Assembly: GCA_963778845.1 (NCBI GenBank) | Contig: CAVZVW010000009.1 | Coordinates: forward strand, 496,001 to 560,000 | Length of the DNA: 64,000 nucleotides | Direction: 5' to 3' | From: CAVZVW01 sp963778845 | GTDB lineage: Bacteria > Actinomycetota > Actinomycetes > Actinomycetales > Kineosporiaceae | Shown here: piece after piece, positions 31,417 through 40,165 of the stretch | Position numbering within the stretch: the stretch's first letter is position 1 | Layout: the number at the start of each line of letters is the position of its first letter | Program-made: the position numbers and the translations under genes | Notes under the pieces: model-generated | Told to the model about the DNA's origin: nothing | The model's input: only the letters and a program-made list of their open reading frames with translations | The model's database searches: none

Positions 31417-32130
31417 ATGCGCAAGACCGGCTACCTCGCCAACATCCTCAACATCCCTCCGCTGATCTTCCGGTTCCAGTACAACCCGGAGCTGCTGACC
31501 GAGAAGAAGAGCTACAAGTACGACGCGGCGAACAGCTTCGGGCAGTGGGGCTTCGACCAGACCGCGGCCGCCAGCGGCTTCTTCGCCACGATCGGGGGGC
31601 TGTACTCCGACCTCAAGGAGATCGGCTCACTGCTGGTCAACACCAAGCCGCTCGAGGCGGTCGAGGGGGAGCCGACCTCGTTCGAGCTCGAGTTCAAGCT
31701 CGACGCCTCCGCACCCGGGCCCGTTGACGGCGCCGACCACTACGGCGGAAGCATCAAGCCCGACCTGGCGGTGCTGCGGTCCTTCATGACGCCGACGTAC
31801 ACCGCCACCGACATCGTGAAGATGCTCGCTGACAAGAAGGTGGGCTGCTTCAACCGGCCGCCGACCTGCACGCTGAACTACGCCGGCATCTCGGTGGAGT
31901 GCGTGATGACCGACCTCACGATCAAGCACACGACGTTCCAGGACAACGGCGACCCGCTGCGTGCCGAGGTCACCTGCACCCTCAAGGAGCAGACGTTCTC
32001 CACCGACCCGATCGTCGGCCTCGTCAAGCGCACCGTCGACGTCGCGCGCAGCTACGGGCGTGCGGGGATCGGCACGGACTTCGCCGTCAACGCCCCGCTC
32101 GTCGGCGGCATCGTCGAGCAGTTCATGTGA
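31417..32130 (+). CDS. Contractile injection system tube-baseplate adaptor (CIS_tube domain)
   Basis: 237 residues from ATG 31417, nine bases after GGGAGG. The opening LANILNIPPLIFRFQYNPEL followed by TEKKSYKYD is the signature of the CIS_tube family (first half of Afp7/Pvc7), which joins the inner tube to the spike and baseplate. Later parts include SFELEFKLDASAP and LTIKHTTFQDNGDPLRAEVT. In Afp and Pvc this domain is fused to a C-terminal LysM domain; here the LysM part is a separate gene starting eight bases downstream. Confidence 0.88.
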   Translation: MRKTGYLANILNIPPLIFRFQYNPELLTEKKSYKYDAANSFGQWGFDQTAAASGFFATIGGLYSDLKEIGSLLVNTKPLEAVEGEPTSFELEFKLDASAPGPVDGADHYGGSIKPDLAVLRSFMTPTYTATDIVKMLADKKVGCFNRPPTCTLNYAGISVECVMTDLTIKHTTFQDNGDPLRAEVTCTLKEQTFSTDPIVGLVKRTVDVARSYGRAGIGTDFAVNAPLVGGIVEQFM

Positions 32131-32137
32131 GCCGGCG

Positions 32138-32455
32138 ATGACCACGACGTCGCCCGCGTCCCGCTACCGCGGCCAGAGCGCCTACCTCGCGCCCGGGCCC
32201 GACGGTGCCGCGCGGGCGGTGCTGCCCGCACGGCCGCTGCCGGCGCTGCCGAGCGGCACGCCGTACCTGTACATGGTGATCGCCGGTGAGACCGTCGAGA
32301 TGCTCGCACACCGCTTCCTCGGGTCCAGCGAGCTGTGGTGGCAGATCGCCGACGCGAACCCGCTGGTCTTCCCGACCGACGTGCGGCCGGGCACCATCCT
32401 CGCCATCCCGACCGGACGCTCGCCCGGGCTCCTCGAGCGCAGGAGGGCCTTCTGA
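32138..32455 (+). CDS. LysM-domain baseplate protein
   Basis: 105 residues from ATG 32138. After a Pro/Ala-rich start, the C-terminal half is a LysM-like unit: LYMVIAGETVEMLAHRFLGS followed by WWQIADANPL and DVRPGTILAIPTG. In tail systems (T4 gp53, phage P2 gpX, the end of Afp7) such a domain helps assemble the baseplate around the hub rather than binding peptidoglycan. The stop overlaps the next gene as TGATG. Confidence 0.85.
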   Translation: MTTTSPASRYRGQSAYLAPGPDGAARAVLPARPLPALPSGTPYLYMVIAGETVEMLAHRFLGSSELWWQIADANPLVFPTDVRPGTILAIPTGRSPGLLERRRAF

Positions 32456-33586
32456 TGTCGGGCGACCTGCCGTACCTGAAGGTGATGTGGAAGCGCGACC
32501 ACGAGATCACGGCATCGGTCGTGTCGGTGGACGTCGAGGACCACGACCGGCTCGTGGACAAGGCCACGATCGTGCTGCGCGACCCGCACGTGTCGGCGCC
32601 GAACATCGACCGCAACGACGAGCTCGAGGTGACGCTGGGGTGGCAGGGCGAGCACGCGGTGCTGTTCTCCGGCCGGGTCGTCGACACCCCCGGCTCGGCC
32701 CCGGCGACCGGGACTCCCACGGTCACCCTGGTCGCCTACGACCGCTCGTACGCCATGCACGTGCAACACACCGACGCCCACCACGAGGGCCGGCTGAGCA
32801 CGATCGTGCAGACAGTGGCCTCGCGGTACGGCGCCGACGTGGTCGTGGCGCCCGCCACCATCGTCTGCGACCCGGACCCGCAGTTCACCGGCGACCCGCA
32901 GCTGCGCCAGCTCAACCTCACGGACCTGCAGTTCCTGCAGTGGCTGGCTTGGCGCTACGGGCACCGGGCCTTCGTGGAGTACAACGAGGGCGCCAACCGC
33001 TTCTACTTCGTCTCCAACCACCGCCTGCTGCAGGGCGACCCCATGGGCGTCCTGCAGTGGTGTCACGGCATGCGCCAGCTCAAGGAGTTCAGCTACGGGC
33101 GGGTGGCCTCGCGCGCCGTCCGGCAACGCGTCGCCGCGGTGCCCGACCCGAGCACCGGCGACGCCCCGCCCACCACGGGCCAGACACCCCCACCGGTCGA
33201 CCCGGCCCCGCCGAACCCCACCCATGCGGCCACCCTCGGTCGGTCTCGACCCCGCCGAGCGGGCCCGATACGAGTCGGGTGCCGCCGCCGCCCCGCCCAC
33301 GCCCCCGACGGAGCCGGTGCCCGTGCTCGGGCTCCCGTCCGACCCGCACCTCGCGGACGCCGTCACCGTCTGGGACCCCACGCAGGTGCTGGGCCTGCGG
33401 GGCACCGGGACAGCGGTGGGCACGGTGCACCTGCGCGCCAAGGGGAAGGTGACGATCGAGGGGCTCGCCCCGTGGGCCGAGGGCGACTGGTACGTGAGCA
33501 CGGCGGTGCACTCCTGGCGCGACACCACGGTCGTCGGGCGCGAGCGCAGCGCCACGTACGAGACGAAGTTCACGGTGACCAGATGA
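32455..33586 (+). CDS. Baseplate hub protein, gpD-like (apparent frameshift near 33240)
   Basis: ATG 32455 starts a phage late-control gpD/VgrG-N-like protein: YLKVMWKRDHEITASVVSVD, VTLGWQGEHAVLFSGRVVD, STIVQTVASRYGADV and LQFLQWLAWRYGHRAFVEY. The first frame runs through a Pro-rich linker to PTHAATLG, then turns into Arg-rich nonsense and runs without a stop into the spike gene. The +1 frame continues sensibly with VGLDPAERARYESG, VTVWDPTQVLGLRG and WYVSTAVHSWRDTTVVGRER to a TGA at 33586 that overlaps the next ATG. One extra base near 33236-33245 explains this. The protein forms the trimeric hub under the tube. Confidence 0.8.
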
Positions 33587-34416
33587 CGATCTACACCCCC
33601 GCAGGGGCCACCGACCTGGACCGTCACCGCGGTCGCTGGTACGGCAAGTACTCCGGCGTCGTCGTCGACGACGACGACCCGCAGATGCTCGGCCGGCTCA
33701 AGGTGAACGTGCCGTCGGTGTGGCGCGGCGACGACGCAATGTGGGCGCGCCCGTGCTTCCCCGCCGGCCACTTCTTCACCCCACCCGTCGGAGCCCACGT
33801 CTGGGTCGAGTTCGAGGCCGGCGACCCCGGCTACCCGCTGTGGGTCGGGGTGTGGTTCGCCGACGGGGAGGTGCCCGACGAGGCCGCGCTGGAGCCGCCC
33901 ACGAGCCGCGTGATCCGCACTCCGTCCGGTCACACCATGGAGTTCGCCGACGAGGACGGCGCCGAGAAGATCACGTTGAGGCACAAGGCCGACGCGTTCG
34001 TGTCCATCGACGAGAACGGCTCGGTCGTCGTCGGCAACGCCACAGGGTCGCTGGTGTTCCTCAACGCCCACGACGCCGAGGTCGCGGTCGTCAGCGAGCA
34101 GGGGCACCGCGTGACCATGTCCGGCGACGGTCTCACGCTGACCCACAACGACGGGTCGTTCGTCGACGTCCGCAGTGACAGTGTCACGGTCAACGCCTCG
34201 GCCAAGGTGCAGGTGATGGGGCGCGAGGTGGCCGTCACCGGAGGTGCGGTGTCACTGGGCGCCGGTCCGCTGCAGTTCGGGGTGGTACTCGACTCACCGG
34301 CGTTCGAGCTCTTCCTCAACCACACGCACCCCTCGGCGATGGGTCCCACCGGACCGCCACTGCCCCCGGCGATCGCCACGACCATGGTCTCGACGAGCGT
34401 GAAGGCAAGCACATGA
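33583..34416 (+). CDS. Baseplate spike protein, gpV/VgrG-like
   Basis: 277 residues from ATG 33583 (ATGA overlap with the hub gene). The N-terminal OB-fold reads GKYSGVVVDDDDPQMLGRLK with ARPCFPAGHFFTPPVGAHVW and VEFEAGDPGYPLWVGVWF, typical of gpV/gp5-OB spike proteins. The rest (ITLRHKADAFVSIDENGSVV through VTMSGDGLTLTHNDGSFVDV) has the repeating short strands of a triangular beta-helix. The spike trimer forms the piercing tip under the hub. No enzymatic domain (for example lysozyme) is fused. ATGA overlap with the LPx-repeat gene follows. Confidence 0.9.
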   Translation: MTIYTPAGATDLDRHRGRWYGKYSGVVVDDDDPQMLGRLKVNVPSVWRGDDAMWARPCFPAGHFFTPPVGAHVWVEFEAGDPGYPLWVGVWFADGEVPDEAALEPPTSRVIRTPSGHTMEFADEDGAEKITLRHKADAFVSIDENGSVVVGNATGSLVFLNAHDAEVAVVSEQGHRVTMSGDGLTLTHNDGSFVDVRSDSVTVNASAKVQVMGREVAVTGGAVSLGAGPLQFGVVLDSPAFELFLNHTHPSAMGPTGPPLPPAIATTMVSTSVKAST

Positions 34417-34757
34417 GCCGCTGCTCCTTCCCGTCACTGGCCCCGCCGGGGGTCAGCCTGCCGTCGGTCGCCGTACCGTCGCTGCCCGCCCTGCCCCAGG
34501 TACCGGCCCTGCCCAAGCTGCCGGACCTGCCCACCGTGCCCACACTCAGCCTGCCCGGCGTCAGCCTGCCCTCGGTCGCCGTGCCGTCGCTGCCCGCCCT
34601 CCCCCAGGTACCGGCCCTGCCGACGCTGCCGGACCTGCCCACCGTCCCCACACTCAGCCTGCCCGGCGTCAGCCTGCCCTCGGTCGCCGTGCCGTCGCTG
34701 CCCGCCCTCCCCCAGATACCGGCGCTGCCCACGCTGCCGCCCTGCCCGCTCGACTGA
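34413..34757 (+). CDS. LPx tripeptide-repeat protein at the spike-tip position
   Basis: 114 residues, overlapping the spike gene as ATGA. Nearly the whole protein is three copies of a 36-residue (108-bp) unit beginning PGVSLPSVAVPSLPALPQVP and ending in PTLSL, with Pro at almost every third position. Only two Cys and few charged residues occur. Such periodicity suggests an extended polyproline-like or triple-stranded fibre. PAAR tip proteins normally lie around this spot in Afp/Pvc-type loci, but this sequence has no PAAR motif. A needle-like tip extension, a stalk or a lumen cargo are possibilities; none is proven. Coding strand is supported by overlap, ribosome site and repeat phase. Confidence 0.65.
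   Translation: MSRCSFPSLAPPGVSLPSVAVPSLPALPQVPALPKLPDLPTVPTLSLPGVSLPSVAVPSLPALPQVPALPTLPDLPTVPTLSLPGVSLPSVAVPSLPALPQIPALPTLPPCPLD
34450..34745. repeat. Three 108-bp tandem repeats inside the LPx-repeat gene
   Basis: The unit starting near GGGGTCAGCCTGCCGTCGGT (34448) recurs at about 34556 and 34664 with only a few base changes; the third is cut short. Spacing is exactly 108 bp, a multiple of three, so the reading frame is kept. High identity between units implies recent expansion or ongoing conversion and makes this stretch prone to misassembly. Confidence 0.85.
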
Positions 34758-34813
34758 CTGCCCGCTCGACCGACTGCCCGCTCGACTGACTGACCATGAA
34801 GGGAGCCGCGGCG

Positions 34814-35020
34814 ATGGCCCTGGACCAGAAGAGCCTGCGAGACGCCCTGCTCGCCATGATGACCAACGCGCAGGACCACGCCTGGACCAAGGACCAGGTG
34901 GCCGACGCGATGGCGGCAGCCATAGACGGCTACGTCCGCGCCGGCACGGTGAACGGCGTCGTCGTCGCACTGCCCGGTGGTCAGACGGCCACCCAGTCGG
35001 CGGCGGTGGTGCTGCAGTGA
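34814..35020 (+). CDS. Small baseplate-region protein
   Basis: 68 residues from ATG 34814, eight bases after AAGGGAG (an in-frame ATG at 34796 lies upstream of that site). The sequence MALDQKSLRDALLAMMTNAQ, then VADAMAAAIDGYVRAGTVNG, resembles small helical proteins encoded near gp25 in Mu-like and tail-like loci ('...a.aiD.yVrsG.V...'), whose function is unknown. The stop overlaps the gp25 start as GTGA. Confidence 0.7.
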   Translation: MALDQKSLRDALLAMMTNAQDHAWTKDQVADAMAAAIDGYVRAGTVNGVVVALPGGQTATQSAAVVLQ

Positions 35021-35418
35021 GCACGGCCATCGACGGGGCCGGCGGCGTCGACGACGTGCGCGGCGCGGCGTTCCCGTTCCGCATAGACCCCGACACCGGA
35101 GGCGTGGCCGTCAGCGCAGGGCAGGCCAAGATCCGCGAGAACGTCCGCCTGGTCATCGGCACGCGGCTGGGCGAGCGCCCGATGCTGCGCGACTTCGGCA
35201 CGCGCATCCCGGGGCTCGTGCACGACCCCGACGACGAGGTGCTCGTGGAGCTGGCTGCGAAGCAGGCCGCGGAGGCGCTGCTGCGGTGGGAGCCGCGCAT
35301 CCTCGTCACCTCGAGCGTCGTGGAGCCCGCCCAGGACACCGGCGAGGTCCGGCTGCGGCTGGACTACGTGCAGACCAACGCGCAGGTGGCGGGCAACGTC
35401 GTCCTGCCGATCACGTGA
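35017..35418 (+). CDS. Baseplate wedge protein, gp25/GPW-like
   Basis: 133 residues from GTG 35017. The family core ENVRLVIGTRLGERPMLRDF followed by G carries the EPR-like turn (ERPM) and the RDFGTRIPG strand typical of gp25-like proteins, plus VELAAKQAAEALLRWEPRIL. In contractile tails it forms the inner wedge that triggers sheath contraction and starts sheath assembly. GTGA overlap upstream and a ten-base gap to gpJ downstream place it firmly in the baseplate module. Confidence 0.93.
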   Translation: MSTAIDGAGGVDDVRGAAFPFRIDPDTGGVAVSAGQAKIRENVRLVIGTRLGERPMLRDFGTRIPGLVHDPDDEVLVELAAKQAAEALLRWEPRILVTSSVVEPAQDTGEVRLRLDYVQTNAQVAGNVVLPIT

Positions 35419-35428
35419 GGGGCCTCTG

Positions 35429-37090
35429 ATGTCGATCTCGACGACCTCGGCCGCGTCCGCATCTGCGGGCGGGGCGGCGGGCAGACCCGCGATCGACTAC
35501 ACCGACAAGGACTTCGCCTCGATGCGGCAGGCACTGCTCGACCTGGCCGCCTACCGGCTGCCGGAGTGGACGGACCGCTCGCCGGCCGACATCGGCGTGG
35601 TCCTCGTCGACCTCTTCGCCTACATGGGCGACGTCGTCGGCTACTACCAGGACCGCCTGGCCTCGGAGGCCTACCTCGACACCGCGGTCGAGCGGCGCAG
35701 CGTGATCCACCTCCTGCGGCTCATCGGGTACGAGCTGGCGGGCCCGGTCGCCGCCTCGGCCGAGGTCGACCTCGTGTTCAACCCCCCCGGTCAGGGTCAG
35801 CCGACGGTGGTGAACATCCCGAGCCGGGCGCAGTTCGCCGTCAAGCCGGGCGGCTCGGCAGGTGCGGCGGCCCCGACGTTCGAGTACCTCGGCCCCGACC
35901 TCACCGTGGACCTCGCCGGTGCCGGGGTCACAGCCCGGGCCGACCGCAAGCTCGTGCTCGCCCGGCTGCCGGTGCGGCACAGCAGGTCCGTCGTCAACGA
36001 GGTGCTCGGCTCCGCGACAGGGGAGCCCAACCAACGCCTCCCGCTGGCGGGGTCCCCGGTGCAGCTCGACACGCTCGTCCTCACGGTCGACGAGGGCGCC
36101 GGCCCGGTCACCTGGACCCAGCGCGTGAACCTCGCCTACCACGAGGAGGACGACGGCCGCGTCGTGCCGTCCAGCGCCGACAGTCGCGACTTCATGGTGC
36201 AGGTGGACGAGGCCGGTGTGGCGTTCGTGGTCTTCGGCGACGGCGTATTCGGACGCCGCCCCCCGCCGGGGGTGTCCAACGTCCGGGCTGCGTACTCGGT
36301 GGGCGGCGGCTCCGAGGGGAACGTGCCGGCCGGCGCCGTCACGCTGGTCAAGACGCAGATCCCCGGGCTCGCCTCGGTGTCCAACCCGCTGCCGGCTGTG
36401 GGTGGCGCGGACGCCGAGACCGTGGACCGGGCCGCCCGGCTGGGACCGCAGGCCTTCCGCTCCGGCGCCCGGGCGGTGACCCTCAAGGACTACACCGCCC
36501 TGGCCATGCAGGCCGGCGGGGTGGCCAAGGTCCGCGCGCGGTCGACCGGCTGGAACCGGGTGGACCTCTACGTCGCACCCGAAGGCTCCACGCTCGCCCC
36601 GTGCCCGCCCGCGCTGAAGCAGAAGCTCGTGGGGTACTTCGAGACGCGCAGGATGGTCGGCACCTCGGTTCGGGTGATGGACGCCGTCCCCGTTCCCCTG
36701 GACCTGTCCGTCGAGGTCGTGCCCGAGCCGCACTACGACCCGGTGACCGTGCGGGCGCGCGCGCAGGCGGCGGTCGAGGGGGTCATCGCGTTCTCCGCGG
36801 TCGACTTCGGCCGGCCCGTCTACCTGTCCAAGGTGTACGAGGCCGTCGAGGCGGTCGAGGGCGTGCTCGCGGCGACCGTCACGCGCTTCCGCCGCCAGGA
36901 CCAGGTGCCGCCGGCACCGTTCCTGCACCGGCGCGGCCTGCTGCTGGAGGCCGGGCTGGGCGGGATCGAGGACTTCGTGCTGCGCGCCTACCAGGGTGCC
37001 ATCGCCGTCGAGGGCCGCGTCGACATCGGGGAGGTCGAGCTGCCGTGTGCCGGAGCGGTGTCGGTGACCATGAGGTTCGACGGCCCGTGA
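35429..37090 (+). CDS. Baseplate wedge protein, gpJ/gp6-like
   Basis: 553 residues from ATG 35429, with GAGGGG upstream. IDYTDKDFASMRQALLDLAA, WTDRSPADIGVVLVDLFAYM and GDVVGYYQDRLASEAYLDTA are classic for the 'putative baseplate assembly protein' branch of gpJ. A central domain has GDGVFGRRPPPGVSNVRAAY, and the C-terminal part (VEVVPEPHYDPVTVRARAQA) is the typical gpJ end. It forms the outer ring of the baseplate together with gpI and links to fibres. Confidence 0.92.
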   Translation: MSISTTSAASASAGGAAGRPAIDYTDKDFASMRQALLDLAAYRLPEWTDRSPADIGVVLVDLFAYMGDVVGYYQDRLASEAYLDTAVERRSVIHLLRLIGYELAGPVAASAEVDLVFNPPGQGQPTVVNIPSRAQFAVKPGGSAGAAAPTFEYLGPDLTVDLAGAGVTARADRKLVLARLPVRHSRSVVNEVLGSATGEPNQRLPLAGSPVQLDTLVLTVDEGAGPVTWTQRVNLAYHEEDDGRVVPSSADSRDFMVQVDEAGVAFVVFGDGVFGRRPPPGVSNVRAAYSVGGGSEGNVPAGAVTLVKTQIPGLASVSNPLPAVGGADAETVDRAARLGPQAFRSGARAVTLKDYTALAMQAGGVAKVRARSTGWNRVDLYVAPEGSTLAPCPPALKQKLVGYFETRRMVGTSVRVMDAVPVPLDLSVEVVPEPHYDPVTVRARAQAAVEGVIAFSAVDFGRPVYLSKVYEAVEAVEGVLAATVTRFRRQDQVPPAPFLHRRGLLLEAGLGGIEDFVLRAYQGAIAVEGRVDIGEVELPCAGAVSVTMRFDGP

Positions 37091-37139
37091 GCCACCCGCA
37101 CCGGCAGTCCTACGGCGACCACGGGAGGAGGTGAGCGCG

Positions 37140-38433
37140 ATGCGCGTCGAGGCGTTCTCGGCCGTGGCCGACGTCGTCGGCCGTCGCGTGCGTGCGGGCT
37201 GGGACGTCGTCCTGTCCGACGGCGACACCCTCGCGGGCGCCCCGGCGGTGGCTCTGCGCCGCAAGGAGCGCGACTTCGAGTTCCCGGGTCCACCGGGGGC
37301 ACCCGACGACCCGTTCCTCGTCTACGACAGTGCGAGCTTCCCCCCCGCGGGCACCACCGTGACCGAGGTCGACCTCGGCGGAGCCCTGCTGCCGGACGGC
37401 GGCCGGGTCACCACGGTCGCGGAGTCCGCGGCCCGCACCGTCGACGGTCGCCCCGTCGAGGTGCTGCGGCGCACCCGTACGACGACGCTCGGCCCCGACG
37501 GCCGCGTGCTGCGCCGTCGCGAGGAGGTGCTCGACGTCGGCGAGGCAGGGCTGGGGCTGGTGGCTCGTACCACGTACTACTACGAGCTCGTCGTGACCGG
37601 TGCCGACGTCGTCGGCTCGCCGTCCGGCCGCCCCCGGGCCATCGCGACGCCGACGGGGACCTACGCGTCCGGGCGGTCCCTCTACGAGCAGCTGCCCGCC
37701 GTGTACCGCCGCCACGACGTGGTCACCGGGCGAGCCGACAGGGCGGTCGGGGCGATCCCGGAGGCCGTGCCGGACAACGGCCAGCTGCGGCGGCTCATGG
37801 ACGTCTTCGGCGCCGGCGGCGGACCACCTCCGCAGCCGCGCCGAGGGGCTGCTCGACCTGCGCGACGTCGACACGGTGGACGCCCGCATGCTGCCGCACC
37901 TGGCGGCATGGCTGGGCTGGAACCTCTCCGTCGACCAGCCGATCCCCCTGCAGCGCCACGAGGTGCGTTACGCCGCGCAGCTGTACCGCATCACGGGCAC
38001 CGTGCCGGGCTGCGTCCTGTGGGCCAAGCGGCTGACGGGCTGGGACGTGCAGGTGCGCGAGATGTGGCGCACCGTGTTCGTCACCAACGACCTGGGCAAC
38101 CCCGGCGACCCCGACGACCGCGGCTCGCGGACCCTCGACTGCTCCGACGCCGCGCTGCTGGCCCGGCTGGGGACGGCAGACGACGTCGGCGACTACACCT
38201 ACGACGCCGGCCCTGACGGCCTGCACGCCTTCACCGTCGTCGCCTTCTACGCCACCCCGGACCCCGCGCAGACCGTGGACGACGTGCTCGCACGGCGCGG
38301 TCGGCTGCTCAACGGCACGACGTTCTTCCTCCCGTTCAACCTCCGCGCGGCGGTCGTCCTCGCGCTCGCCTCGCACGACGGCGGCGAGACCTCCGCCCTC
38401 GGCCTCACCGCCACCATTGACCAGGGGGTCTGA
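37140..38433 (+). CDS. Tail protein gpI-like (apparent frameshift near 37815)
   Basis: Start at ATG 37140, eight bases after GGGAGGAGG. The first 190 residues form a beta-rich domain (FEFPGPPGAPDDPFLVYDSA), then RSLYEQLPAVYRRHD begins the gpI part. At QLRRLMDVFGAGG (about 37815) the frame loses sense; the +1 frame continues ADHLRSRAEGLLDLRDVDTV, MLPHLAAWLGWNLSVDQPI and YAAQLYRITGTVPGCVLWA to the stop at 38433. One extra base in the GC run 37809-37822 explains the break. gpI-type proteins attach fibres to gpJ. Without correction the product would stop at 38216 with an Arg-rich tail. Confidence 0.8.
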
Positions 38434-38436
38434 CCC

Positions 38437-40128
38437 ATGAGCTTCTCCAACGGCGGTGTCGACACGTTCGACCCGACCAAGAGCTACATCGGGATCCGGC
38501 TGCAACAGGGTGTGCCGCTGCTGGACCGGGACTGGAACGAGCTCGAGGACATCCGCCGCCACGTCGAGCGGACCATGCGAGCCGGCTACGTCGGGGAGGG
38601 TGTACCCGACGGTGACGGCTTCGCCGTCTCCGCCCCGGGGTTCCCGGCGCCCGACGACGTGGTGATCGGGACCGGGCGGTGCAGTGTCGCCGGCTACGAC
38701 GTCTGGAACCAGGCCTCGAGCGTGCTCTTCTCCGCACAGGGGGACGGCGTGACGCTGCCACCGGCCCTGCCCGACGCCCCTGACGTGGTCACGGTCTACC
38801 TGGAGCCGGACGTCGTCCGCGTCGACAGCGCCGACGACCCCGACCTGGGCAACCCCCAGGACGTCAACCTCGAGACCTGTCTGCGCGACCGCCTCGTCTG
38901 GTCGGTGCGCGCGGTGCGGCAGCCCGCCGTCCCCCCGGCCGGCAGCTACGTCCTCGCCGAGATCAACCGGCCCGCCGGCACGCAGCAGGTCACTGACGAC
39001 ATGGTCACCGACCGGCGACGAACCCTGCTCAACCTGGCACAGGCGGTCGACCGGATCGGCCGGGCAGAGGGCCGCATCCTCGCGCTGACGACGGCGATGG
39101 CGCAGGCCCAGCTCGACATCGAGACGATGAAGCAGGACCTGGGGCGGTTGTTCTGGGACGTCACCGTCGACAGCCAGTCCAGCTGGATGCTCTTCGGCGA
39201 CAAGGCGACGGTGCGGGTACGGGTGCACGACCGGCTCGGCAACCCGATCGCCGGCGCCCTGGTGTCGTTCACGACCGACTGGGGCGTGCTCTCCCCCGCC
39301 TTCGCCTCGACCGACGCCAACGGCGAGGCGAGCGTCGACGTCGTCGGCGTCCACGCCGACGTCCCACTGCGGCTGCCCGACATCGGCCTCCTGCAGCGGG
39401 CCAGCGAGAAGGTCAGTGCGGCGCTGCTGCCCAACCCCGGTGCCGTCGAGTACGCGAAGGTGCGTTTCGAGCCCGAGGAGCTCTCGGTGCTCTCCCGGTA
39501 CAGCTCACCGGCACACCTGGCAGACCTGGGCACGGACCTGCCCGTCGGACCCATCGTCGCCCGCCCAGACCCCCGCACAGCGACCGTCACGGTGCACGCA
39601 CGCGAGGGTCAGGGCGCGATCGTGCGAGGCGTCGGCAGCGTGCAGGTGACGTTCGGGCTGTGGATCCGCGACTTCGTGCGCACCAAGATCGCCGACGTGG
39701 CACGCACGGTCGAGGTCGGCGCGCGGATCGGCGACGTCCTGCGGCAGGGCTTCCTCGACGGGCAGTTCGACCACGACCACGTCGCGACGCAGCTGCTGCC
39801 TGCGACCCTCCAGTCGATCCACGACGACACGCACTCGGCCATCAAGCAGCACCTGTTCGCCGACCCCGAGGTCGACGACGACCACGTGGCGGGCACCGGC
39901 GTCCTCAGCCAGGTGATCGCGCAGGAGTCGACGGCCGCGGTCGGCGCACGCACGAACCAAGCCATCGACCGCCAGCTGGAGCAGTTCACCCAGGCGCCGA
40001 CCGTCCCGATGGACGCAGGCGGGGCGGCCGTGGCCCGCACCGCGATCGTGCAGCGCGCGTCCCAGATCACCGCCGGCTTCTCCCAGCACCAGCGCCAGCA
40101 GTACTCCGGCGCGCTGGTCGGACGCTGA
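38437..40128 (+). CDS. Fibre-like protein with DUF6519-type N-terminus and Ig-like domain
   Basis: 563 residues from ATG 38437. The N-terminus FDPTKSYIGIRLQQGVPLLD followed by RDWNELEDIRRHVE matches DUF6519-type domains found in baseplate-associated proteins. Residues 235-245 start a helical stretch, then WDVTVDSQSSWMLFGDKATV through GNPIAGALVSFTTDWGVLSP to ASTDANGEASVDV is a bacterial Ig-like (Big1) domain of the kind found in adhesins. The C-terminal 180 residues are mainly helical. Location after gpI suggests a short fibre or a connector for the PASTA protein. Confidence 0.75.
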   Translation: MSFSNGGVDTFDPTKSYIGIRLQQGVPLLDRDWNELEDIRRHVERTMRAGYVGEGVPDGDGFAVSAPGFPAPDDVVIGTGRCSVAGYDVWNQASSVLFSAQGDGVTLPPALPDAPDVVTVYLEPDVVRVDSADDPDLGNPQDVNLETCLRDRLVWSVRAVRQPAVPPAGSYVLAEINRPAGTQQVTDDMVTDRRRTLLNLAQAVDRIGRAEGRILALTTAMAQAQLDIETMKQDLGRLFWDVTVDSQSSWMLFGDKATVRVRVHDRLGNPIAGALVSFTTDWGVLSPAFASTDANGEASVDVVGVHADVPLRLPDIGLLQRASEKVSAALLPNPGAVEYAKVRFEPEELSVLSRYSSPAHLADLGTDLPVGPIVARPDPRTATVTVHAREGQGAIVRGVGSVQVTFGLWIRDFVRTKIADVARTVEVGARIGDVLRQGFLDGQFDHDHVATQLLPATLQSIHDDTHSAIKQHLFADPEVDDDHVAGTGVLSQVIAQESTAAVGARTNQAIDRQLEQFTQAPTVPMDAGGAAVARTAIVQRASQITAGFSQHQRQQYSGALVGR

Positions 40129-40165
40129 GAGTCTCATCCGGAACTGGGCTGAGGAGGTGGGCGCG

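Noticed and set aside
32182..34146. 654-codon minus-strand frame opposite hub and spike genes
   Set aside because: No family pattern; the opposite strand has clear gpD and gpV signatures.
34450..34757. Intergenic minisatellite rather than gene
   Set aside because: The repeat unit is a multiple of three, the frame is open throughout, coupled by ATGA to the spike gene and in the same direction; a gene is more likely, though not certain.
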